A stretch of 64,000 nucleotides of DNA from DTU015 sp964641455 (GTDB lineage Bacteria; Bacillota; Sulfobacillia; Fermentithermobacillales; Fermentithermobacillaceae), in assembly GCA_964641455.1 (NCBI GenBank), contig CAZXLH010000003.1:1-64000 (forward strand), read 5' to 3'. The translations under genes and the position numbers were made by a program. Under the pieces are notes generated by a model. That model had not been told where the DNA came from. It saw nothing but the letters and a program-made list of their open reading frames with translations, and did no database searches. Below, piece after piece: positions 37,003 through 44,944 of this stretch. How positions within the stretch are numbered: the first letter of the stretch is position 1; each line of letters begins with the position of its first letter.

Positions 37003-37403
37003 ACCCTGTGCACCTCCCCTGATTCATCTGCCAGGGCTTCTCTTGGGCAATACTTCACGCATTCGCCGCAGCTGATACATTTGAATGCAACATTCTTTTC
37101 TTTGATAAAGCGTATGACCTGCTCAGGGCACGCATCTACGCAAACCTCGCATCCTATACATTCCGCTTCATCAACAAAGAGAACCCCCTCTGAGTTTTCT
37201 TTGATTGCGCCTGTAGGACAAACATCTTTGCATACTCCGCATTCAGTACACACTTGCAGTTCATAAGTACCCGGGCTGGGGAAATGCTGAATAACATTGA
37301 TGGTTCCATACCTGGGGTTATTCAGGCCGTGATTTGCAAGTGAGCAAACCAGGAGACACGCTTTGCAGCCTGAACACAATTTGGACACTGTTTTTAGTTT
37401 CAC
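36999..37403 (-). CDS. Multi-cluster 4Fe-4S ferredoxin (AOR electron carrier)
   Basis: This small protein (134 residues from the GTG at 37403, which has GGAGGAGGG ahead) contains four cysteine groups: CSGCKACLLVC, CTECGVCKDVCP, CIGCEVCVDACP and CISCGECVKYCP. That pattern, as in HycB/CooF-type subunits, suggests up to four [4Fe-4S] clusters. It is the first gene of the operon and overlaps the AOR start. It probably takes electrons from AOR. Confidence 0.88.
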   Translation of the reverse strand: MKLKTVSKLCSGCKACLLVCSLANHGLNNPRYGTINVIQHFPSPGTYELQVCTECGVCKDVCPTGAIKENSEGVLFVDEAECIGCEVCVDACPEQVIRFIKEKNVAFKCISCGECVKYCPREALADESGEVHRV

Positions 37404-37448
37404 GAGACCCTCCTCCAAACCTTAAGAAATTTGTGACCCTCTATACTT

Positions 37449-37529
37449 GGCTACTCACGGCATGAATGCGCTCATGCCCGAACCAAACATAACCACGGGC
37501 TCGAAAACGGTGCTTCGAGCCACCTAGCC
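37449..37529 (-). promoter_or_regulatory. Structured leader RNA ahead of the ferredoxin-AOR operon
   Basis: Three perfect helices fold as a three-way junction on the minus strand: a closing stem GGCTA / TAGCC (37525-37529 with 37449-37453), a hairpin GGCTCGAA / TTCGAGCC (37514-37521 with 37498-37505, 8-nt loop) and a hairpin GGCATGA / TCATGCC (37472-37478 with 37459-37465, 6-nt loop). It ends 46 bases before the first gene. I do not recognise a known riboswitch class in it; the rest of the 400-base gap shows no gene. Confidence 0.45.
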
Positions 37530-37774
37530 TAATAACAGTTACATTAATGGAAATGCCTGAAAAGTATGCCTTATCACAATTCGTCATATTTTCGCGGAAG
37601 TCCTGCTTGGGTCCTATTTCAATCTATGTCAGTTTGGATTAAATCTTAGATGTCAGAGTGTTGGTTAACTTTGTTTTACAACTTATCTCAAAACTCTCGG
37701 GCACATATTGCGATATTGTGTCCCACTATTTTAATAACAGATCTTTTAGCAGTTTGACATCAGCTCATCAGACA

Positions 37775-37805
37775 AAAATGATTGTGACAATGTCACAATC
37801 ATTTT
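37775..37805 (-). terminator. Perfect palindrome 28 bases past hypD
   Basis: AAAATGATTGTGACA and its exact complement TGTCACAATCATTTT are separated by one base. On the minus strand the second arm runs into ATTTTTG, so it can act as an AU-rich terminator for hypE-hypD. The core TTGTGA-5nt-TCACAA also resembles a Rex/CRP-type operator with one base too few in the spacer. Confidence 0.55.
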
Positions 37806-37832
37806 CATTCTTAACTTCTTTTGCTTGTGTTT

Positions 37833-40193
37833 CTAAAAAGTTGTATGCTCAGTTCTGGCTATTATCTCATCTTGAAGAGCTTTGGTCAGATCGCAGAAAT
37901 AATCACTGTACCCTGCAACTCTTACTATTAGATCTCTGTACTCCTCAGGGTTTGCCTGGGCATCGCGCAAAGTATCAGCGCTTACCACATTAAACTGGAT
38001 ATGGTGGGCTCCCATACGGAAATATGCCCTCACCAGATGAGCCAAATTATCTATACCTTCTTGCCCCTCAAGAAGTTGGGGGCTAAATTTCTGGTTTAAC
38101 AGGGTGCCGCCTGTTCTTACATGGTCCATCTTGGAACAAGACCTAAGAACGGCTGTAGGCCCGTTCCTGTCTGCACCTTGCACAGGTGAAATACCCTCTG
38201 ACAAAGGCTGCCCTGCAAACCTGCCATCAGGAGTTGCCCCTATTACTGAGCCGAAATATACATGGCATGTAGTAGGTAACATGTTAATTCTATAAGTTGC
38301 CCCGGTTGGGCTCTTTCGTCCGTTAACTTCATTATGGAAAATATCAAAAACCTGCTGCATAATTTGATCGGCATAATCATTATCATTGCCATATTTGGGA
38401 GTGCGGTTTAACAAGAGCCGGCGCAATGGTTCTAAGCCTTCAAAATTGCACCTAAGTGCTTCCAGCAACCTGTCCATAGAAACCGTTGCTTGGTCATATA
38501 CATGATACTTAACAGCTGACAAACTATCAGTAATGCTTCCTATGCCTACTCCCTGGATATAACGGGTATTGTACCGTGCTCCTCCGGCGTTGTAGTCTTT
38601 TCCGTTCTCAATGCAATCACTTACTGTCACTGAAAGAAAGGGGCTTGGCATATACCTGGCATAGAGTTTCTCTATAACATGATTGCCTCTGATTTTAATC
38701 TCTGTAAAATACTTCACCTGCTTTTTAAAAGCCTCTATCAGCCGATCAAAACTCTTGAAACTGTTTGCATCTCCGGTTTCAAGCCCCAGTTTCTTGCCTG
38801 TCCTGGGATCAACCCCATTGTTCAGCGTTATTTCGAGTATCTTGGTTAGGTTGAAGTACCCTGTAAGAATATACGCTTCCTTGCCGAATGCTCCCGTCTC
38901 AACACACCCGCTTGTACCGCCTGAGCGAGCATCTTCTATGGTTTTTCCTTGCATAAGCATTTCCTGTATTACGGTATCAGCGTTAAATATAGAAGGCTGG
39001 CCCCAACCTTCCCTTACAATCTCCAATGCCCGCTTCAAAAACTTATCGGGACTCTTCTGGCTAAGCTGTATATTTGAGCTTGGCTGCAAAAGCCGCATTT
39101 CATCTATAACATCAAGAATCAGATAGGTTACATCATTTACCCCATCCTGGCCATCCTTTGTAAGGCCGCCGTTATTTATATTGGCAAAATCCGTATAGGT
39201 TCCGCTTTCTTGCAAAGTGATACCTACCTTAGGCGGCGCAGGTTGGTTATTAAACTTGACCCAGAAACACTGAAGCAGTTCTCGTGCGTCTTCCCGGGAT
39301 AAAGTGCTTGCTTCAATTTCTTTTTTGTAAAAAGGATAAAGGTGCTGATCTAATCTTCCGGGGTTAAAAGAATCCCAAGTGTTAAGCTCTGTTATTACGC
39401 CTATGTGAACAAACCAATACATTTGGAGAGCCTCATGAAACGTCTGTGGAGCATGAGCAGGAACATGTTTGCATACCTGCGCTATCTTCAAAAGTTCTTG
39501 CCTGCGCTTCTCATCTTTTGCTTTTTTCGAAAGTTCAAGGGCTTTTTCTGCATGGCGCTCACCGTATCGAATTATGGCGTCACAACAAATCTTCATAGCC
39601 CTTAGTTGGTCATGTTTTTCGTAGGCTTCAGGATCATTGAGAAAATCCAGGTTGCTTATGGCCTCTTCTATATCTTTCTTAAAATCCAAGAAACCCTTTT
39701 GATATATCTTGCCGTCTGCTACCGTGTGGCCAGGGGCCCGCTGCTCCATGAACTCAGTAAATATTCCCGCCTCATAACAATCTTTCCATTCATCAGTCAT
39801 TTCCCGGAATATTTTATGGCGAATGGATCGTTTTTTCCAAAATGGAATTATTTCAGTTTGCTGAACTTTTCTGGCCTCAGCGCCCACTTTGAAAAAGGTT
39901 TTTTCCCGGTCATTAATAACATCGAAATCTTCCATGGTGTGACAACAAAGTTCAGGGTAAGTCGGGGTAGCCTTGGGAGCCGGGCCTCGTTCTCCGACTA
40001 TCAGTTCATCTTCACCAATGTATATCTCCTTTTGCTCCATCAACGCCTTAAACGTAAGAGCCCGCAATACAGGCACAGGCACTTTACCCTCGTACTTCTT
40101 GTAAGCCTGTGTAACCAGTTGCGCTCTTTCTATAGAAAGAGCCGGCTGTGCCTCAAGGCTTCTGGTCCTAAGCCTTAATACTCTCTCCCTCAT
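37833..40193 (-). CDS. hypD: Trans-4-hydroxy-L-proline dehydratase (glycyl radical enzyme)
   Basis: HypD removes water from trans-4-hydroxy-L-proline to give pyrroline-5-carboxylate, which ProC reduces to proline. The 786-residue length is the family norm. GGTSGCVETGAFGKEAY holds the thiyl-radical Cys and the Glu base, and RVAGYSDYF holds the glycyl radical (Gly near residue 761). From memory the sequence follows C. difficile HypD closely along its length, for example TPTYPE, EFMEQRAPGHTV and KVGITL, so a different glycyl-radical substrate is unlikely. The ATG has GGAGG 7 bases ahead and lies 3 bases after the activase gene. No proC is in the window. Confidence 0.9.
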   Translation of the reverse strand: MRERVLRLRTRSLEAQPALSIERAQLVTQAYKKYEGKVPVPVLRALTFKALMEQKEIYIGEDELIVGERGPAPKATPTYPELCCHTMEDFDVINDREKTFFKVGAEARKVQQTEIIPFWKKRSIRHKIFREMTDEWKDCYEAGIFTEFMEQRAPGHTVADGKIYQKGFLDFKKDIEEAISNLDFLNDPEAYEKHDQLRAMKICCDAIIRYGERHAEKALELSKKAKDEKRRQELLKIAQVCKHVPAHAPQTFHEALQMYWFVHIGVITELNTWDSFNPGRLDQHLYPFYKKEIEASTLSREDARELLQCFWVKFNNQPAPPKVGITLQESGTYTDFANINNGGLTKDGQDGVNDVTYLILDVIDEMRLLQPSSNIQLSQKSPDKFLKRALEIVREGWGQPSIFNADTVIQEMLMQGKTIEDARSGGTSGCVETGAFGKEAYILTGYFNLTKILEITLNNGVDPRTGKKLGLETGDANSFKSFDRLIEAFKKQVKYFTEIKIRGNHVIEKLYARYMPSPFLSVTVSDCIENGKDYNAGGARYNTRYIQGVGIGSITDSLSAVKYHVYDQATVSMDRLLEALRCNFEGLEPLRRLLLNRTPKYGNDNDYADQIMQQVFDIFHNEVNGRKSPTGATYRINMLPTTCHVYFGSVIGATPDGRFAGQPLSEGISPVQGADRNGPTAVLRSCSKMDHVRTGGTLLNQKFSPQLLEGQEGIDNLAHLVRAYFRMGAHHIQFNVVSADTLRDAQANPEEYRDLIVRVAGYSDYFCDLTKALQDEIIARTEHTTF

Positions 40194-40196
40194 GAC

Positions 40197-41279
40197 TCAT
40201 CCTCCTATTTTCACAGTAAGCCCGAATTCTTCAAGTTGCTTTTTTACCTTTGACATATCCTCAGTATCAGGCTGAGAAACATCTTTCAGGCAATAGGCCT
40301 TGCCCAGCCTTGTGTACTTATCTGAACCTATATTGTGATACGGCAAAATATTGATTTGCCTGATGTTAAGTTTCGAAAGAAACTTCCCTGTATCCCTAAT
40401 GTTTTGCTCACCATCGTTCATTCCCGGAATTATGGGCATCCGGGCTATTATTAATTGATGAATTTGAGACAACCTGGACAGGTTATCCAATACCAGTTCA
40501 TTAGAAACGCCTGTGTATTTTGCATGCTTGCCCGGGTCCATGATTTTTACATCATAAAGAAATATGTCTGCCAAAGACGCCACCTGCTCAACTACTTTAA
40601 ACGGGGCATATCCGGAAGTATCGACAGCTGTGTTTATGCCTTCATCCTTGCACCGTAAAAGAAGATCACATAGAAATTGAGGCTGCATAAGAGGTTCTCC
40701 GCCTGAAAAAGTAACGCCGCCTCCTGACTGTTCATAAAATATTCGATCTTTGAGTATCTCGTTTATGACCCAGTCAGAAGTGACCTTCTTACCGGCCATT
40801 TCTCTTGCCGCTGCCGGGCAAATTTCTGCACACTTCCCGCACACTGTACATTTTTGCCTGTCTGTCACAATTGGGCTTACAGCGCCGGGTCTATCTTCTG
40901 CACCACGCGTATCCTTCGTGTCTGTTGCATGGACTGCGTCCCCTGATTTTGTTTCGCCTACTGTATCTATAGTGATTACTCTGGCTGCATTAGCCGCTTT
41001 ATCTGCTGTTTCGTCTGCTATTTGTGTATCAGATTGTTTGTTATCTGTAGATAATGTGAAAACCGGTTCCAAAGCCCTGTTAGGACATACCGGTATACAC
41101 ATACCGCAACCCAAACATCTCGAGTCAAAAATTACCAATTCCTGTTCTAAACACTGGCCTTCAGGGTTATGGCACCACTTACACCTTAGCGGGCACCCCT
41201 TAAAAAACACAGTAGTCCTTATACCAGGGCCATCATGCACAGAGAATTTCTGGATATTGAATATGGTTCCCTTGTTCAT
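40197..41279 (-). CDS. hypE: HypD-activating radical SAM enzyme
   Basis: The activase makes the glycyl radical on HypD using S-adenosylmethionine and a [4Fe-4S] cluster. The radical SAM motif is GCPLRCKWCHNPEG (residues about 29-42), followed by CLGCGMCIPVCPN and CTVCGKCAEICPA, the two ferredoxin clusters of this class, then SGGEPLMQPQF. Between the ferredoxin motifs lies an unusual Thr/Asp/Ala-rich insertion of about 65 residues. I choose the ATG at 41279 (GGGGCGG ahead) over an upstream start at 41330 that adds 17 atypical residues. Confidence 0.9.
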   Translation of the reverse strand: MNKGTIFNIQKFSVHDGPGIRTTVFFKGCPLRCKWCHNPEGQCLEQELVIFDSRCLGCGMCIPVCPNRALEPVFTLSTDNKQSDTQIADETADKAANAARVITIDTVGETKSGDAVHATDTKDTRGAEDRPGAVSPIVTDRQKCTVCGKCAEICPAAAREMAGKKVTSDWVINEILKDRIFYEQSGGGVTFSGGEPLMQPQFLCDLLLRCKDEGINTAVDTSGYAPFKVVEQVASLADIFLYDVKIMDPGKHAKYTGVSNELVLDNLSRLSQIHQLIIARMPIIPGMNDGEQNIRDTGKFLSKLNIRQINILPYHNIGSDKYTRLGKAYCLKDVSQPDTEDMSKVKKQLEEFGLTVKIGG

Positions 41280-41396
41280 CACACCGCCCCACAGCCTAAT
41301 TTGTTTGTCTGGTAGCATGTTGTCTGACATTTATCATTATATTACATTCTACAAAGTTATTAATTTTCCCTCTCTATCAAACACTAAACTCCTCAG

Positions 41397-41425
41397 ATTA
41401 TACAATTAGGCCAATATCAAGACAA
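41397..41425 (-). promoter_or_regulatory. Sigma-A-like promoter of hypE-hypD
   Basis: The minus strand carries TTGTCT (plus 41420-41425), a 17-base spacer and a consensus TATAAT (41397-41402), about 118 bases before the hypE start and just downstream of a terminator hairpin. Confidence 0.6.
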
Positions 41426-41432
41426 ACAACGT

Positions 41433-41458
41433 GAGGGCGTCTTAACAAGGACGCCCTC
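41433..41458 (-). terminator. Terminator after the membrane-protein cluster
   Basis: A perfect 9-bp GC-rich stem (GAGGGCGTC / GACGCCCTC, 8-nt loop) is followed on the minus strand by ACGTTGTTTGTCTT, a broken U-rich tail. It separates the membrane cluster from hypE. Confidence 0.6.
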
Positions 41459-41578
41459 CAATTGTACACATCGTTGCCCTAACTGCTTCAAACTCTCCAA
41501 AACCGCTGCCGGAAACAAACGGGCACCATTTCCTAACAGGCCCGTATGGAACCTATCTGCAAACGTGATTAGATACCG

Positions 41579-42196
41579 CTACTTCACTATTTCTAACCAG
41601 TCAACGATAAGGAATTGCATCCTTGCAAGAAACAAAGATACACGGGCCATAACAGTTGTTCCAAACGCAGCGCCAAAAGCTATCATCATAGTGTACCTGC
41701 CTATCCAGGAACCATATTTAAGCGGGCCTTTTGGTTCGATCGTAAACAAAAAGAACGATAACGTACATATCACGCCTACCAGAAGAAGCGAAGCATTTAT
41801 GGCCTCGGCACCGGTTGGGTTTGAAAGAGGCTTTATGGTAGCAATTACCTGGTCGATCAGCATGGGCTTCCACGTCTTGGTCAATACAACCCCTGCGCCT
41901 ACACCGACAGTAAACGATATAGGGTATCTTGATAACCACTGAAGGCGCTTGCTAAACCTTGTATACATCAAAAGCCCCAAAATAATCGGAACTATATAGT
42001 TCCACTTGCCCTTTTCAAGAATGTCTATCATTACCGCAGGCTTTATTCTGTTGCCGAACGTCATTGCAACAGCATACCCGGCTGTGGTACCCACAAAGAT
42101 AGTTTCGGCAAAATAGTAAACTTCGCTCTCTTTGAAGATAATGCTGTAAAGAGCAAGGGTTAAAAACGCAGCAATCCAGTTTCCGATGTTAGCCAT
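41579..42196 (-). CDS. Multi-pass membrane protein of a four-gene cluster, unknown
   Basis: This 205-residue protein has about six hydrophobic segments (residues about 5-20, 30-48, 68-82, 93-107, 131-150 and 168-188) and no soluble domain. I do not recognise a family. It is the last gene of the cluster; its start overlaps the preceding gene by 8 bases and has AAAGGAGG upstream. A short cytoplasmic or external loop TKTWKPMLIDQVIATIKPLSNPTGAEA lies in the middle. A terminator follows at 41433-41458. Confidence 0.65.
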   Translation of the reverse strand: MANIGNWIAAFLTLALYSIIFKESEVYYFAETIFVGTTAGYAVAMTFGNRIKPAVMIDILEKGKWNYIVPIILGLLMYTRFSKRLQWLSRYPISFTVGVGAGVVLTKTWKPMLIDQVIATIKPLSNPTGAEAINASLLLVGVICTLSFFLFTIEPKGPLKYGSWIGRYTMMIAFGAAFGTTVMARVSLFLARMQFLIVDWLEIVK

Positions 42197-43031
42197 TACC
42201 TCTTGCCTCCTTTCTTTTGGAGAGGAAGTACTGAACGTTGCCGACTATCACAAAAAGTACAATTAGCAAGTGAGTTAGGCTCTGAGCATCCATACCTACA
42301 GTGGCAGTACCGGGTGTATTGATCAATTGTTCATATTCGGCGGCCCCTTTCATGCCTGCGAGCATGCCGGTAAGCTGGCCTGATTGAAACAAAGGCATGC
42401 TTTCAGGGATACTCACAGCAAAACACGCCCCGGTAACCGGAACTCCCAATGGAACCCCAATCATCTTTACGTAAACTGAAAGCCCCTCGCCGAGTGACCC
42501 AATTGAGGCAGCCAAAGCTACATCCTTCAGAGATTTCACTTCTTGCATAAGCGGCATGGCTTCTAGCCGTTTTCCATAAAAGTCAACTCCGTTTGCCGCA
42601 TTGATGATATCAACACCCATGGCTTCAAAAAACACGTTGCCCGAACCCTTGTAACCCAAATTAACCCAATCTTCACCGTATTTCTTATCAGGGAAGTCAG
42701 GCAATACAACATCCATAGCCCTTTCAAGCAAACTCCCTGACTCTGCTGTAATCCCTGCAGAAAGCACCTTGATATCCCTGGAAAAACAATGTCTGATTAA
42801 GGCAATCGCTGCAGGTTCCATTTCAGCCAAGGAAGATGCATAATAGTCAAAACCGATATAGACCGTTTTTCCGGATGGAATTGTATCGACGAAATCATAT
42901 AGCACTTGGGTTTCCTTGCTAATTGGAATGGGCAGCCCGATAGGAGAAATAATGGCATATGCTACACACATAATAATCAAAATATATAGAACATAATCCA
43001 TCCGCCTGTCATTGGTTCCAGCCGTGTTCAT
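42189..43031 (-). CDS. Membrane-anchored soluble-domain protein of the four-gene cluster, unknown
   Basis: The 280-residue protein has an N-terminal membrane segment (VLYILIIMCVAYAIISPIGLP, residues about 14-34), a soluble alpha/beta domain of some 200 residues (TVYIGFDYYASSLAEMEPAAIALIRH, then VLSAGITAESGSLLERAMD) and a C-terminal membrane segment (HLLIVLFVIVGNVQYFLSK). The topology mirrors the DUF6754 protein of the same cluster. Family not recognised. GGGAGG precedes the ATG. Confidence 0.65.
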   Translation of the reverse strand: MNTAGTNDRRMDYVLYILIIMCVAYAIISPIGLPIPISKETQVLYDFVDTIPSGKTVYIGFDYYASSLAEMEPAAIALIRHCFSRDIKVLSAGITAESGSLLERAMDVVLPDFPDKKYGEDWVNLGYKGSGNVFFEAMGVDIINAANGVDFYGKRLEAMPLMQEVKSLKDVALAASIGSLGEGLSVYVKMIGVPLGVPVTGACFAVSIPESMPLFQSGQLTGMLAGMKGAAEYEQLINTPGTATVGMDAQSLTHLLIVLFVIVGNVQYFLSKRKEARGNG

Positions 43032-43050
43032 AACCTTTACCTCCCTTTGC

Positions 43051-43663
43051 TTAATCGGCGCCCAAATGCCTGCGCTCTATCCCTAGCATGATTCTAAAAG
43101 CCTGGGATACAGCACCTATGGAAGCACCCAAAATTATGCCCCTCATGCCTGCGGTATTGGGAACATCCAAGATCCATCCGGAAATCTTGGGAATGGTTTT
43201 TGATATGGTTGCACCTATCGGCGCTTGCCCTAACATGACTATGACACCTGCAACAAGCAGCAAAGTAGCTTCGAAGTTTTTTGCACGGAACGCTCTGTAA
43301 GAAGCGGAACCAATGTAAAACACCAATATCGAATACATTGTTCCATCCAACGGCACAATTACATTATTATAGATATAGCCAAGCCCCGGCCCTTGATGGC
43401 CTCCGAAAAGCCCTACACCTAAGGTTACATAGACGGAAAAGAAGGATACTCCTCCAATACCGGCCGCGTTTCAAGGAAATATTTTTGGTATGGATACGCG
43501 TGAGGTTAATTACACCTAACATACATCCGACTGCACTTACTATAAGGAACCAATTATCCAAAGTAGACTTGACGGTAACGGCTACGGGAATTGTAAAGTA
43601 ATATGCCATGGCATAAATTATGCCGGCACAAAAGGTTATGGCTAACGGTAATTCACGTCTCAA
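43051..43663 (-). pseudogene. Frameshifted membrane-protein gene of the four-gene cluster
   Basis: Two overlapping frames make one protein. The first (from the ATG at 43663) gives MRRELPLAITFCAGIIYAMA, then NWFLIVSAVGCMLGVINLTRIHTKNISLKR, after which it turns into Arg/Cys-rich nonsense and stops at 43367. The second takes over near 43470 as AGIGGVSFFSVYVTLGVGLF and runs to 43051 with four more hydrophobic segments. One surplus base (or two missing) in the GC-rich CGCGGCCGG stretch near 43461-43470 explains it. It may be a true inactivating mutation or an assembly error, as the rest shows no decay. An intact product would be about 200 residues with six or so membrane segments. Confidence 0.7.
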
Positions 43664-43680
43664 GAGTACTCCTCCTTTCG

Positions 43681-44457
43681 TCAGATTTTAAGCACATTGA
43701 CCAAAGTTTCGCTTCCGGTAAACATAAATATCGCACCTATAGCCGTTATCACAATCATTGCCACTTTCACAAAATCAGCCACAATCAAGCTTCCTATCAG
43801 TACAGGCTCCTCTGAGATATAAGCCGAAGCAGCATAAATTTCTTCGCCAATAAGACAATAGTCACACGCCGCCACGAAAAACGGGATTTGATGCGTGTTC
43901 GCCGTACCGGCGATTTGTATTGCTCCAATCTCATAGCCTGTTTGAGCAAAAATGAGAGATTCTGCCCAAAAAGCACCTATGGCAATATTGGTGGCCACTC
44001 TTTCCCTGCGCATGATCCCTGTTACGCCTGTCGCATAACCGAACTGGTTATCGGTAAGAAATCGTACATCATCAGGATTAAAAGCATCCGGTTTGTTCTC
44101 AGTAAGATAAGCGTTCTTGATTATTTCCTCAGATAAGGTATGCACCAAAACCTTGTTGTTGCTCATGATAAGCGGAACATCATTTCTGGCACATTTCCTG
44201 GCGACATAGTCCAAAATAGCCATTGAGGCCATAGTCTGAGCCTCATTAACATCGCTGATTCCCGGGGAAAAGTGCACAGGCCTACCCATCTCCGTTGCCC
44301 GGCCAATGGCCTCATCCAGGGCATCCAAACCACTCACTCGCCTGATAGACGGCAGTTTCCGGCCCTTTCTGGCACGGCCGATATAAAATACGAGGGATAT
44401 ACAGAAAATCAACTGAGTCACAAAAGCCATGGTTTGTCCCTTAGCAATCAACGCCAC
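43681..44457 (-). CDS. DUF6754-type membrane protein
   Basis: The 258-residue protein has an N-terminal membrane segment (FVTQLIFCISLVFYIGRARKGRK, residues about 12-35), a soluble domain beginning RRVSGLDALDEAIGRATEMGRPVHFSPGI and a C-terminal membrane segment (VAMIVITAIGAIFMFTGS). I associate it with DUF6754, which has no known function. The start is a GTG with GAGGAGG ahead. It is the first gene of the four-gene cluster. Genes are tightly spaced (17 to 19 bases, then an overlap), so they probably form one complex. Confidence 0.65.
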   Translation of the reverse strand: MALIAKGQTMAFVTQLIFCISLVFYIGRARKGRKLPSIRRVSGLDALDEAIGRATEMGRPVHFSPGISDVNEAQTMASMAILDYVARKCARNDVPLIMSNNKVLVHTLSEEIIKNAYLTENKPDAFNPDDVRFLTDNQFGYATGVTGIMRRERVATNIAIGAFWAESLIFAQTGYEIGAIQIAGTANTHQIPFFVAACDYCLIGEEIYAASAYISEEPVLIGSLIVADFVKVAMIVITAIGAIFMFTGSETLVNVLKI

Positions 44458-44944
44458 TATAATCCTCCTCTCACATTAATTAACAAGGCAACCGCTTGCT
44501 ATCCACGACACTTCTCAGCACAATCTGTACACAGACAAGTCACGGAGATATATTTGAAACCAATAAGACTGCACGGTAAATAAAGCAAACAGAAACTTGT
44601 AAGCGATTCCCCCCTTTCGATTTGCTTAAGCGGATCACACCGACGCAAAACCAAGGGCCTGAGATTGTGGTATGTTTATCGCTGCAGGTGGTTGTAGCAT
44701 AATAGGAATGACTGTTTTTACCATTCTGCGGAGCTATATAACATTCCTGCCAGGACTTAATAAATATTCAGCTTAGTTTGAAGATATTTGCCTGATCAGA
44801 AAATGTTACAATATGGTTGGCCTGACGTATCATATATAGGCCTGCTCTGTGCATCAACATGTTGCAACCAGGTTCACCATGTTTGCAGAAGCAGCCACTA
44901 AGCCCGAACCTGAAACGCAACAAGGTTCAAGGGGAGGAATCACC
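44458..44944. other. Divergent intergenic region, no gene seen
   Basis: About 490 bases between the divergent DUF6754 and DUF2207 genes. Short frames exist but lack ribosome binding sites or recognisable sequence. Promoters for both flanking genes must lie here. Candidate elements such as TTGCCT-18-TATGGT near 44789-44818 are weak. No strong hairpin was found. Confidence 0.4.

Noticed and set aside
37449..37529. Moco riboswitch
   Set aside because: The three-helix fold does not show the conserved Moco core as I know it, so it is reported only as an unidentified leader.
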